Positions 1 through 7,316 of a stretch of DNA of 64,000 bases are shown here, one piece after another (position 1 is the first letter of the stretch; the number at the start of each line of letters is the position of its first letter). The notes under the pieces are model-generated. The model was given only the letters and a program-made list of their open reading frames with translations. It had not been told where the DNA came from and made no database searches. The DNA lies in assembly GCA_021463865.1 (NCBI GenBank), contig JAJTXY010000005.1, positions 1-64,000 of the forward strand, given 5' to 3'. The position numbers and the translations under genes are program-made. This stretch comes from Anaerolineae bacterium. GTDB taxonomy: Bacteria > Chloroflexota > Anaerolineae > Aggregatilineales > J027.

Positions 1-35
1 GGGAGTCGTCCTCTGGGAGAGTAGGTCACTGCCAA
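1..35 (+). rRNA. rrf: 5S ribosomal RNA, 3' end only
   Basis: The first bases read as the conserved 3' third of a bacterial 5S rRNA: the loop and helix around CTCTGGGAGAGTAGGTC followed by CTGCC, the sense-strand end of 5S. The 5' part lies outside the window, so the window starts at the end of what is probably an rRNA operon. The exact 3' end is uncertain by a few bases. The pyrimidine-rich stretch that follows (41-88) contains no clear hairpin terminator. Confidence 0.75.
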
Positions 36-96
36 CTCACACCCATCTCCTTACTTGTCCCTTCCTCCTCCCTCTTCCCTCAACCCGTCTTTGCGT

Positions 97-295
97 TTAA
101 TAATCTGAAATACTTTGAACTTCTCCTTGAACCGACACTTTAGCCCCTTCTCGCAATTCAAATCTACTGCCTGCTTCTAATGCTACTTTATGTTCGATCC
201 TGATATCCACTGAACCAACCCATCCCGGAGGAACTGAGTTTATTTCTTCAGGAAAGGTTACTTCACAGGCAAAATTGGTTTCATAGATATAGAAC
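97..295 (-). pseudogene. Out-of-frame end of EF-Tu domain III
   Basis: Dropping one G (around 295-296) after the GYRPQ codons restores 65 further residues that fit EF-Tu domain III. They begin FYIYETNFACEVTFPE (EF-Tu: FYFRTTDVTG...LPE), contain a PPGW turn (MPGD in EF-Tu) and end with RFELREGAKVSVQGEV (RFAIREGGRTVGAGVV in EF-Tu), with a TAA at 97-99. The intact protein would be about 194 residues (97-682). A one-base insertion, a sequencing error or, less likely, programmed frameshifting would explain this. No classical slippery heptamer is visible at the junction. Confidence 0.7.
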
Positions 296-682
296 CTGAG
301 GTCGATAACCAGAAAAAAGTGGCTTGGTGCGACCCCCTTTTTCTGGTGATAATACCTCTATCTTCGCTTGGCATCGGTTATGTGCGCTGATTGTCTGGGG
401 ATGAGCCAATACTCTTCCTGTTCCTGATAGGTCCACATCAACGCTTTCAATGAGTATCTTTATCCTGTCAACGCCGACATGTGAAGGCTTCCTGCTGCTC
501 GGGTCGAGCATAATGACCTTTGATGAGATAGAGTGGCTATTAAACCCAACAATCTCGACCTTCTCCCCAGCTTTTATTTTTCCCCTTAAGACTTGGCCTT
601 CAACCCAGAGACCCCCTCTTTTATGTTTATTCGGGTAGTTTTCCAAAATGCTCATCAAAAAAGGACTTTCAGCGTCACTCAC
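281..682 (-). CDS. EF-Tu-like protein with domains II and III only (frameshifted)
   Basis: This 133-residue reading frame matches the two beta-barrel domains of elongation factor Tu and has no GTPase domain. Visible hallmarks are PFLM near the start of domain II, RGKIKAGEKVEIVGF (RGxIKxGxxVEIVG in EF-Tu), GRVLAHPQTI (GQVLAKPGTI in EF-Tu) and the domain III signature KGGRTKPLFSGYRPQ. None of the G motifs (GHVDHGKT, DCPGH, NKCD) is present upstream; the preceding gene ends four bases before this one starts. The frame stops right after GYRPQ with a non-EF-Tu tail, and the missing end of domain III continues in another frame down to position 97 (separate entry). It is the last gene of a peptide-transporter operon and points toward the 5S rRNA. 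Its function is unknown; binding of tRNA or a ribosome-related ligand by the barrels is a guess. Confidence 0.7.
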   Translation of the reverse strand: MSDAESPFLMSILENYPNKHKRGGLWVEGQVLRGKIKAGEKVEIVGFNSHSISSKVIMLDPSSRKPSHVGVDRIKILIESVDVDLSGTGRVLAHPQTISAHNRCQAKIEVLSPEKGGRTKPLFSGYRPQVLYL

Positions 683-685
683 TTT

Positions 686-1660
686 TTATCTCCCCAACCG
701 AACACGCGGATTTAAAAAAGCATACGTCAAATCGGCTAAAAAATTTGCCAGCAAGATGACGGCGACGGTAATCATCACAATGGCCTGAATGATGGGCAGA
801 TCACGATTTTCGACGGCAAAAATCAACAGACTGCCAAGCCCCTTATAGTTAAATACCGACTCGACCACAACCAGTCCACTAATCAACCAACCGAGACTGA
901 TGGCAATGACTGTCACGGTGGGGGAGAGTGCATTACGCAGCACATGACGCATGATTACGATGGGGTAGGGGAGTCCCTTGAGTTCGGCGGTACGGACGTA
1001 ATCGCGTTTGAGTTCTTCGATCACCCCGGCTCGCGTCAGACGTGTTACATAAGCCAAGAGAACAAAGGTCGCGGCAATGGCGGGCAAAGTGAGATAGGGC
1101 AGGGATTCGGTAAACGACATTTCTGGCTTGAATCCAGAGGCGCTCCCACGTAATTCAAACGGCAACCAATCCCAGTTTTTGGCCCATTTAAAGGCGACGG
1201 TGTTAATCAAAAAGATGCCTGTGACAAATTCGGGCAGACTGACCACCGCCAAAGTCAAAATTGAAATCAACCCGTCCACCAAATTGCCTTCATTTAGTGC
1301 TGCGATAATACCCAACACCAGCGAAATGGGAATCGCAATCAGTAAGGTCAAGATGGCAAGCCGCCCTGAATTTTCCAATCGTTGACGCACATCGGGATAA
1401 ATGGGGGTATTGGTAGTAAAAGAGTCACCCCAATCACCCCGCACCAAACTCGTGATCCAATTGAAATATTGCGCAGGCAGGGGTTTATCAAGCCCCAAAT
1501 CTTGGCGCACCTGTTCGATGGCTTCTGGGGGAGCGTCGCGTCCAGCCTTGATGCGTGCTACATCGCCCGGTAAAACGCGGGTCAAGAGAAAAATCAGAAT
1601 AGATGTGAAGGTCAGGGTAATCAGAAAAAAGAGCAGGCGTCGGAGTACAAAAATCAGCAT
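686..1660 (-). CDS. Peptide ABC transporter permease, DppB/OppB type
   Basis: A 324-residue inner-membrane permease of the dipeptide/oligopeptide/nickel importer family. It begins with the usual N-terminal helix (FVLRRLLFFLITLTFTSIL) and RVLPGDVA, has about six membrane segments, and carries the EAA cytoplasmic loop (RTAELKGLPYPIVIMRHVLRNAL) that docks on the ATPase. Length is normal for the family. The ATG overlaps the end of the upstream ATPase gene by seven bases and is preceded by a strong GAGGAGG site inside that gene, indicating translational coupling. It pairs with the DppC-like permease encoded at 4228-5121 to form the membrane channel. The substrate cannot be read from sequence; peptides are the default expectation. 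Confidence 0.93.
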   Translation of the reverse strand: MLIFVLRRLLFFLITLTFTSILIFLLTRVLPGDVARIKAGRDAPPEAIEQVRQDLGLDKPLPAQYFNWITSLVRGDWGDSFTTNTPIYPDVRQRLENSGRLAILTLLIAIPISLVLGIIAALNEGNLVDGLISILTLAVVSLPEFVTGIFLINTVAFKWAKNWDWLPFELRGSASGFKPEMSFTESLPYLTLPAIAATFVLLAYVTRLTRAGVIEELKRDYVRTAELKGLPYPIVIMRHVLRNALSPTVTVIAISLGWLISGLVVVESVFNYKGLGSLLIFAVENRDLPIIQAIVMITVAVILLANFLADLTYAFLNPRVRLGR

Positions 1661-3750
1661 GATGAATCCTCCTCGGCTTGGGGTGGGGGGGTGGATTGCT
1701 GCAATAGGATAAGTTCGTCTATTGTGCGGTGACAGCGAATATAATGCCCATCACCATCCTCTTGCCATGGAGGGATTTCTTGTTCACAAATCGCTCCAAG
1801 TTTACGGGGGCAGCGGGGATGAAAGCGGCAACCAGTGGGTAGATTGCGCGGACTGGGAATGTCATTATTCAACCGAATATGCTGTGTTTGGTGGGCAGGG
1901 TCAGGAACCGGAATGGCCGAAACGAGCGCCTCGGTATAGGGGTGATAGGGTGGGGCGAACAGATCATGCCCATAACCGACCTCAAAAATCTGACCTAAAT
2001 ACATCACAATCAAATAATCAGCCAAATAACCAACTACCGCTAGATTATGTGAGATAAAAAGGTAGGAGGTGTCGTTTTCGGCTTGGAGACGGGCCAAAAG
2101 ATTGAGAACAGCGGCTTGAACGGATACATCCAGTGCCGAAACAGGTTCATCGCAGACAATTAGTTCGGGGATGGAAGTAAAAGCACGTGCAATGGCGACA
2201 CGCTGACGTTCGCCACCACTGAGCATGGCCGGAAAACGATTGACGTAGCTCTCGTCCAAATTGACCGCCACTAGCAGTCGGCGGACTTCCTTTTCGGCCT
2301 CACGACGGTTGCGTTTTGCTAATTTCATGAGGGGACGGCGGATAGCCTGTCCGATAGTCAAGTAGGGATTCAACGAGTCTTGTGGGTTCTGGAATACCAT
2401 TTGGATTTGGCGCAGGGCATCCCGGCTACGCTGACGCACGGTATTTCCAATTGGCTGCCCATTTAATTCAATCGTGCCTTCGGTACGACTAATTAGGCCG
2501 ACAATCATGCGTGCAAGGGTGGTTTTGCCGCTACCACTTTCACCCACAAGGCCCAGTGTGCGGCCCTTTTGAATGCCTAAGTTAACGCCATCCACTGCCT
2601 TGACAGGAGTGGGAGGCTTGCCCTGCAAAAAGTCCAGCAGGCCACGTGGCACGTCGAAATGTTTGGTCAGGTTTTCTACTGCCAGAAGCTGCTCCCGTTC
2701 AAGGTGTTCGCTAACTTCGAGGCCACTCTGGAAGGCTTGCTCAACCACTAATTCGCCCGAGGCGATTTCGTGCCAGCGATGACAGCGTACTTTGTGCCCA
2801 TCAGCCACCTGATCTAACGGGGGGTGTTCGACAAAACATTTCTCAAATGCGACGGGGCAACGGGAGGCAAATTGACAGCCGCGCTCACGCTGTTGCAGAG
2901 ATGGAGGACGACCCGGAATGGTACGGAGGGCTACTTGCTGTTTGGTTTGGCCCAAGCGGGGCACACAGGCGATTAAGCCAATCGTATAGGGATGCAACGG
3001 ACGGGCATAGAGGTCTTGGACGGACGCATCCTCGACAATTTCTCCAGCATACATGACCGCTACCCGTTCGCACAATTGGGCGACAACACCTAAGTCATGC
3101 GTGACATAAATCGCTCCGGCCTGTGTGGTCTGGATTAATTCACGCACAATATCGAGAATGGTGGCTTCAGTAGTGACGTCAAGACTGGTGGTGGGTTCAT
3201 CCAACATCAGAATCTGCGGAGAGGCACTAAAGGCCATCGCCAACACGATGCGCTGCTGCATCCCACCACTGAGTTCATGCGGATAGCGACGACTAACTTC
3301 TTTGGCATCGGCCAGTCGCACTCGCTCGAGCATGGAATTGGCTTTTTCACGCGCTTTTCGCCGACTAAGGCCATCTCTAACCCGGATGGTTTCTGCTACT
3401 TGTTCACCCACTCGAATGGACGGATTTAGCGCCACAAAGGGATTTTGGGGAAGCATGTGTATGCGTGTGGCCCAGAGGTTTTTCATGTGGCGGCGTGGCT
3501 TACGGGCAATATCTTCTCCGTCTAGCAGAATTTGGCCGTCATTGATTTTGCCGTCTTTGCCCAAATAGCGAATGATGGCTTTGATTGCAGTGCTTTTGCC
3601 TGAGCCGGATTCGCCCACAACCCCGTAGATTTGGCCGGGGTAAACAGTGATCTCGAAGCCTCGAATCGCTTCGTACCAAGTGCGATTGGCACGATAGCTG
3701 ACGTGTAAATTTTGTACTTCCAAGACTGGCGTATCAATTTGATTCGTCAA
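1654..3750 (-). CDS. Fused double ATPase of peptide ABC transporter (DppD-DppF fusion)
   Basis: One chain carries both ATPases that are separate DppD and DppF proteins in most bacteria. The first half has Walker A GESGSGKST, signature LSGGMQQR, Walker B ILMLDEPTTSLD and the OppD-type Cys cluster (CQFASRCP). The second has GESGSGKTT, LSGGERQR, LIVCDEPVSALD and a second cluster (CRFHPRCP). I place the start at the TTG at 3750 because it directly precedes TNQIDTPVLEV, the normal start of the first domain, and has GGATGG upstream; about 698 residues. A longer frame opens at 3837 but its extra 29 residues look non-native. With the TTG start the gene overlaps the upstream acetyltransferase stop by 17 bases. 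The fused arrangement fixes the heterodimer stoichiometry at 1:1. Confidence 0.93.
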   Translation of the reverse strand: MTNQIDTPVLEVQNLHVSYRANRTWYEAIRGFEITVYPGQIYGVVGESGSGKSTAIKAIIRYLGKDGKINDGQILLDGEDIARKPRRHMKNLWATRIHMLPQNPFVALNPSIRVGEQVAETIRVRDGLSRRKAREKANSMLERVRLADAKEVSRRYPHELSGGMQQRIVLAMAFSASPQILMLDEPTTSLDVTTEATILDIVRELIQTTQAGAIYVTHDLGVVAQLCERVAVMYAGEIVEDASVQDLYARPLHPYTIGLIACVPRLGQTKQQVALRTIPGRPPSLQQRERGCQFASRCPVAFEKCFVEHPPLDQVADGHKVRCHRWHEIASGELVVEQAFQSGLEVSEHLEREQLLAVENLTKHFDVPRGLLDFLQGKPPTPVKAVDGVNLGIQKGRTLGLVGESGSGKTTLARMIVGLISRTEGTIELNGQPIGNTVRQRSRDALRQIQMVFQNPQDSLNPYLTIGQAIRRPLMKLAKRNRREAEKEVRRLLVAVNLDESYVNRFPAMLSGGERQRVAIARAFTSIPELIVCDEPVSALDVSVQAAVLNLLARLQAENDTSYLFISHNLAVVGYLADYLIVMYLGQIFEVGYGHDLFAPPYHPYTEALVSAIPVPDPAHQTQHIRLNNDIPSPRNLPTGCRFHPRCPRKLGAICEQEIPPWQEDGDGHYIRCHRTIDELILLQQSTPPPQAEEDSSC

Positions 3751-4216
3751 GGAATATTTCCATCCGGTGCATAAACGGTGTGAAGCCAAGATTGTGATAG
3801 AACTCGATGGCGACTGTGTTAAAGTGCCAGACATCAAGCGTAATGCGCTGTATGCCGTGCTGTGCGGCTAAATCATAGACCGCCTGCATAAGGGCCTTGC
3901 CATAACCCTTGCCGCGTGCATCTGGGTTGACCGAAATCTGGTCAATATGGAGAAAGGTATCGGCATGAGTGAAGGGATTGATAGGGCGATTGATGTGTTT
4001 CACGAAAACGTAACCTACTGCCGTGCCCGCGTCTTCAACGATGAAAAAATAATTATCGGGTTGAGGTAGGAGTTCGGCGTAAAATTTAATTAAGTCCTCG
4101 GTGACTTCGGCGGGTCGAAAGGTGCGCGGACGGGCTTCCACATGCACCCGCTGAACATGGGTGGTCAAATCGGCAAGGAGATGGGTATCAGCTTGAGTCG
4201 CTTGGCGAATTGTCAT
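3734..4216 (-). CDS. GNAT-family N-acetyltransferase
   Basis: A 160-residue GCN5-related acetyltransferase. The start is the ATG at 4216, which has AGGAAGA eight bases upstream and begins with the typical TIRQATQADTHLLADL strand/helix; a longer frame to 4327 runs into the upstream permease and is unlikely. The acetyl-CoA pyrophosphate loop is visible as VNPDARGKGYGKALM (consensus Q/RxxGxG/A), and the C-terminal strand LGFTPFMHRMEIFL is typical. It sits inside the peptide-importer operon between the second permease and the ATPase, overlapping the latter. The acceptor is unknown; acetylation of imported peptides or amino compounds would fit the location but is only inference. Confidence 0.85.
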   Translation of the reverse strand: MTIRQATQADTHLLADLTTHVQRVHVEARPRTFRPAEVTEDLIKFYAELLPQPDNYFFIVEDAGTAVGYVFVKHINRPINPFTHADTFLHIDQISVNPDARGKGYGKALMQAVYDLAAQHGIQRITLDVWHFNTVAIEFYHNLGFTPFMHRMEIFLDESN

Positions 4217-4227
4217 AGTTATTCTTC

Positions 4228-5121
4228 CTAACTGCTGCGCTGGACAAGTTTGCGGATGCCGTCTGACATCAGGTTGATCGCAATAACCAAGACGACAATC
4301 GCGCCTGCTGGATATTCCAACATCCAAGGGGCGATGCTATACCATGTACGCGCATCACTCACCATTAAGCCCCAATTGGGAGTGGGGGGATGGGCGCCGA
4401 TACCTAAAAACCCCAGCGATGCGACCAAAAAGATGCCATAGGAAAAACGTAGCGAGGCCTCAACAACCAGCGCCGGGATGACGGAAGGCAGGATTTCACG
4501 AAACAAAATATAAAAGCGGGATTCACCCCGTAATTGGGCCGCTTCCACAAAGCCGCGTGTTTTGATTTCGAGTACATTGCTGCGCACCACACGGGCCACG
4601 ATGGGGGCATATACTATAATGAGAACCAAAAAGAGGCTGTTTTCGGCGTCTCCCAATGAACCCAACAGCACGAGGGCCAATAACAGGGCGGGCATGGCGA
4701 GAAAACTATCCAGAAGCCGGGCGATCACTTCATCCAAGAGGCCGCCTTCATAGCCAATAATCAAACCAATGGTCGTGCCGATTAAAACTGCCAAAAGCGT
4801 TCCTAGCCCTGCTAATCGAAACACTTCCTGTGTACCCAATATCACTCGACTATAGACATCTTGGCCCAGATTATCCGTACCAAAGGGGTGGTCGCAGCCG
4901 TCGCGGAGGGGGTTGAGGACGCCTAAGCCACAGTCAGGAGGCTGCCGGGCCTCAAAATCTTGATTGTCGAACTCATAAGGAGCGATTTGCGAACCAAAGA
5001 TTGCCAGTATTAAGAACCCCAAAAAGACCAAGGTTCCGATCATTGGAAAAGGCGCTGAGATAAGCCCTCGCACTGAGCGCATGATCTGGGAGGGCAGTTG
5101 ACTAACATTGACCGCAGTCAA
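4228..5121 (-). CDS. Peptide ABC transporter permease, DppC/OppC type
   Basis: A 297-residue permease of the DppC/OppC group. Recognisable features are the N-terminal helix, the family motif HPFGTDNLGQDVYSRVILGTQ after a roughly 65-residue periplasmic loop, the EAA loop region VEAAQLRGESRFYILFREILP, and the closing LGFLGIGAHPPTPNWG. The start is a TTG at 5121 with AGGT six bases upstream. It is the second gene of the operon, separated from the binding-protein gene by a hairpin (5161-5193) expected to lower expression of the membrane components relative to the binding protein. Confidence 0.93.
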   Translation of the reverse strand: MTAVNVSQLPSQIMRSVRGLISAPFPMIGTLVFLGFLILAIFGSQIAPYEFDNQDFEARQPPDCGLGVLNPLRDGCDHPFGTDNLGQDVYSRVILGTQEVFRLAGLGTLLAVLIGTTIGLIIGYEGGLLDEVIARLLDSFLAMPALLLALVLLGSLGDAENSLFLVLIIVYAPIVARVVRSNVLEIKTRGFVEAAQLRGESRFYILFREILPSVIPALVVEASLRFSYGIFLVASLGFLGIGAHPPTPNWGLMVSDARTWYSIAPWMLEYPAGAIVVLVIAINLMSDGIRKLVQRSS

Positions 5122-5160
5122 ATTTTACCTGCCAATTTAATGTAACATAAGAAAATTAGG

Positions 5161-5193
5161 AGAAAATGGGACAGGTAAATAAACCTGCCCCAT
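5161..5193 (-). terminator. Intercistronic attenuator/terminator after the binding-protein gene
   Basis: On the minus strand ATGGGGCAGGT pairs with ACCTGTCCCAT (eleven pairs, one of them G-U that favours this strand) around a six-base loop, followed directly by TTTTCTCCT. It lies immediately after the stop of the binding-protein gene and before the permease. A partial terminator here would give much more binding protein than permease, as is common for ABC importers. Confidence 0.65.
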
Positions 5194-5199
5194 AAAGTC

Positions 5200-6807
5200 T
5201 TAGCCGACGGTTGCGAAACGCAAATCCATGCGACCGGGGAAGGGGTGGGGGGTAATGCCCTCAACCGATTCACTTGTCGCAGTTAGGCTGGCAAAGAAGT
5301 AGGGGATAATGAGCGGGCCACGTTCGATCAGCACCGCTTGAATTCGCCGATAGGCCTCTATCCGTTCTTCTTGATCAAGGGAAGAACCTGCCAAATCAAT
5401 CAGCGCGTCGAGTTCCACATCCGAAAATTTGGCCTCATTCCAAACCGCGCCGGTCTTAAGCGCCACATCCAGATAGAACTGTGGGGTGGGGCGTGATCCC
5501 CAAGGTGTAATACCTAAATCGGCTTCAAGCCAGCTATCCGGGCCATCCGCATAATAAACGGCTTCTTCACGCGGGTTCAATTCCACGCGAATCCCTGCAT
5601 CCTGCCACTGAGAGCGCAGAATTTCAGCCAATTGCTGACGATTGGGAGCGGTGGGGAAATAGAAGGGTAAATCGAGGCCGTCGGGATAGCCTGCTGCTGT
5701 CAACAAGTCACGTGCCGCCTGAGGATCACGTGGGGGCACGTTAAAATCGGGGTCAAAATACATACCATAGAGTGGGCCAATGGGGGTATCTTTGCCCTCG
5801 GCACCGAATCCGAGCGTCACCTTATCAAAAATCTCAGCGCGGTCAGTGGCGAGTTTAAAGGCCTGCCATACGCGCGGATCCGTGCCGACGCCCCGGTCAA
5901 AGCGCAGACGTGCCGCATCATAGCCGTTGGTGGCGATGTCGTAGGTCTTGTATGATCCCTCAGATTGCAGCGCAAGGAAGGTTTCGTTTGCCATGCGTGG
6001 CAGAATTTCAATGGATTCGTCGCGCAGGGCGTTGACACGAGCATCTTCATCGCTGAAGAAGATGAACTCAAGATTGGCAACTCCCGGAGCACCTGCCAGC
6101 CAATAATTGGGATTCGCTTCAAAGGTTGCGCGGTCTTCTTGGCGGTATTCCACCAGCTTAAACGCACCTGTCCCATTAAAATCGGCGGTGGGGTCTTCTG
6201 TGCCATCTTTGATAATCAGTGTGCGATTATCCGATAGGTTGTAAAGGAAATCCGGGTTGGTTTTGTTCAGACGGAAGGCCACCGTCGTCGGGTCAATCGC
6301 CACGATTTCATCTACCACTGTAAACAGATCAACTGCGCTGGAAATGTTCGGGTCTTTAAGGCGGTTGAAGGTATAGACTACATCCGCCGAAGAAAAAGGA
6401 CTGCCGTCGTGGAAAGTCGCACCCTCCACTAATTTCAGCTTGTATTCCAACCCATCTTCACTGACCGTCCAGCTTTCCGCTAGGCGAGGCATGAGTTCGG
6501 CCTTGTCATTGGTATCAATCAGATAATCATAGACAGCATTCAAAAACGCAATTTCACTGTCAGCGGAGGCTTTGGCTGGATCAAGGGTGACAGGGGCAGG
6601 CCATGCCACACGCAAAGTGCCACTCGCTTGACGGCGCAACAACCCTGCGCGGGATGGCTGCTGCCATACGTTTGATATACGATTATTTAACGGGAGGGGC
6701 AGGGCGGTGGCGGCTAGGGTAAAACCACTGAGACGGAGAAAATCACGGCGAGAGAGTCCAGACTGAGCAAGCGAAACACGATGCTTTTTATTATGTTTCT
6801 TGAACAT
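5200..6807 (-). CDS. Peptide ABC transporter substrate-binding protein (family 5), Tat-exported
   Basis: A 535-residue extracytoplasmic solute-binding protein of the DppA/OppA/NikA family. The N-terminus carries a twin-arginine signal (LSRRDFLRLSGF followed by a hydrophobic stretch ending near residue 40). The mature protein shows the family signature around LAESWTVSEDGLEYKLKL...TFHDGSPFSSADVVYTFNRL, and the dipeptide-binding closing region. No lipobox Cys is visible, so membrane attachment, if any, would be by the signal helix. The ATG has AAGGGA six bases upstream. It is the first gene of the operon, transcribed away from the giant surface-protein gene. Confidence 0.93.
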   Translation of the reverse strand: MFKKHNKKHRVSLAQSGLSRRDFLRLSGFTLAATALPLPLNNRISNVWQQPSRAGLLRRQASGTLRVAWPAPVTLDPAKASADSEIAFLNAVYDYLIDTNDKAELMPRLAESWTVSEDGLEYKLKLVEGATFHDGSPFSSADVVYTFNRLKDPNISSAVDLFTVVDEIVAIDPTTVAFRLNKTNPDFLYNLSDNRTLIIKDGTEDPTADFNGTGAFKLVEYRQEDRATFEANPNYWLAGAPGVANLEFIFFSDEDARVNALRDESIEILPRMANETFLALQSEGSYKTYDIATNGYDAARLRFDRGVGTDPRVWQAFKLATDRAEIFDKVTLGFGAEGKDTPIGPLYGMYFDPDFNVPPRDPQAARDLLTAAGYPDGLDLPFYFPTAPNRQQLAEILRSQWQDAGIRVELNPREEAVYYADGPDSWLEADLGITPWGSRPTPQFYLDVALKTGAVWNEAKFSDVELDALIDLAGSSLDQEERIEAYRRIQAVLIERGPLIIPYFFASLTATSESVEGITPHPFPGRMDLRFATVG

Positions 6808-7150
6808 GCTAATCCCTTTCTTGGAATGTGATGGGTGTGGCCTGATCTACTAGGATGTAGATTAGTCTTGCGGCCTTGCGGAAACGTTACAGTATTTACC
6901 ACTGAATATTTGGGAGGGTTGCTTGACTATTGAATCTCTCACCTTCCCATCCCGACGTGAGGATTGTAACTATCTTGCGTGCAGAATAAAAATTTACAAA
7001 ATTCGGAATCGCATTAAGGAATATTTGAAACATGTGTTCGGCTCTATTTAGAGCCATTTCAATTGAATTGTTAGAAAATACTATACAGGGCAAAACAAAA
7101 ACTTAACATTTGACATTGCTTAACAAGTCGCCTAAAACAATTCTAAAACA

Positions 7151-7177
7151 GCGAATCGTTCAATTCGCGTTTATAAT
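7151..7177 (+). promoter_or_regulatory. Candidate promoter of the giant gene with operator-like inverted repeat
   Basis: A perfect -10 box TATAAT lies at 7172-7177. The -35 position is poor, but exactly there sits a perfect inverted repeat GCGAAT-N6-ATTCGC (7151-7168). A good -10 with a weak -35 covered by a dyad is what a regulator-dependent promoter looks like. The implied leader is about 130 bases. Inferred by eye; no experimental start is known. Confidence 0.4.
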
Positions 7178-7212
7178 GAAGATTGGATGAGAGTCTAATT
7201 AATTCTTGGGCG

Positions 7213-7237
7213 AAGAATCGTTAATGATTTGATTCTT
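7213..7237 (+). repeat. Inverted repeat in the leader of the giant gene
   Basis: AAGAATC (7213-7219) is repeated inverted as GATTCTT (7231-7237) with an 11-base loop, inside the presumed 5' untranslated leader. The octamer GAATCGTT occurs here (7215-7222) and again inside the promoter dyad (7153-7160), suggesting a second binding site for the same factor or a leader hairpin. Confidence 0.35.
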
Positions 7238-7316
7238 ATTCATTGTTTTCTGCTTCGCTCTAGAATATTTCATCGGCAGACCGCCATATGGCGAATAACC
7301 ATCGGAGAAAGCACTT

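Larger units (their letters stand above)
6808..7316. other. Divergent intergenic region, 509 bp, AT-rich
   Basis: No credible coding frame is present. It must hold the promoters of the peptide importer (leftward) and of the giant gene (rightward). Visible elements are an ATCTAC/GTAGAT inverted repeat (6845-6862), a tandem GCCGCAAG-type repeat near 6870-6882, a perfect GGCTCTA-TT-TAGAGCC inverted repeat (7040-7055), CAATT-G-AATTG just after it, and the promoter with flanking inverted repeats listed separately. I could not identify a convincing leftward promoter. Confidence 0.6.
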
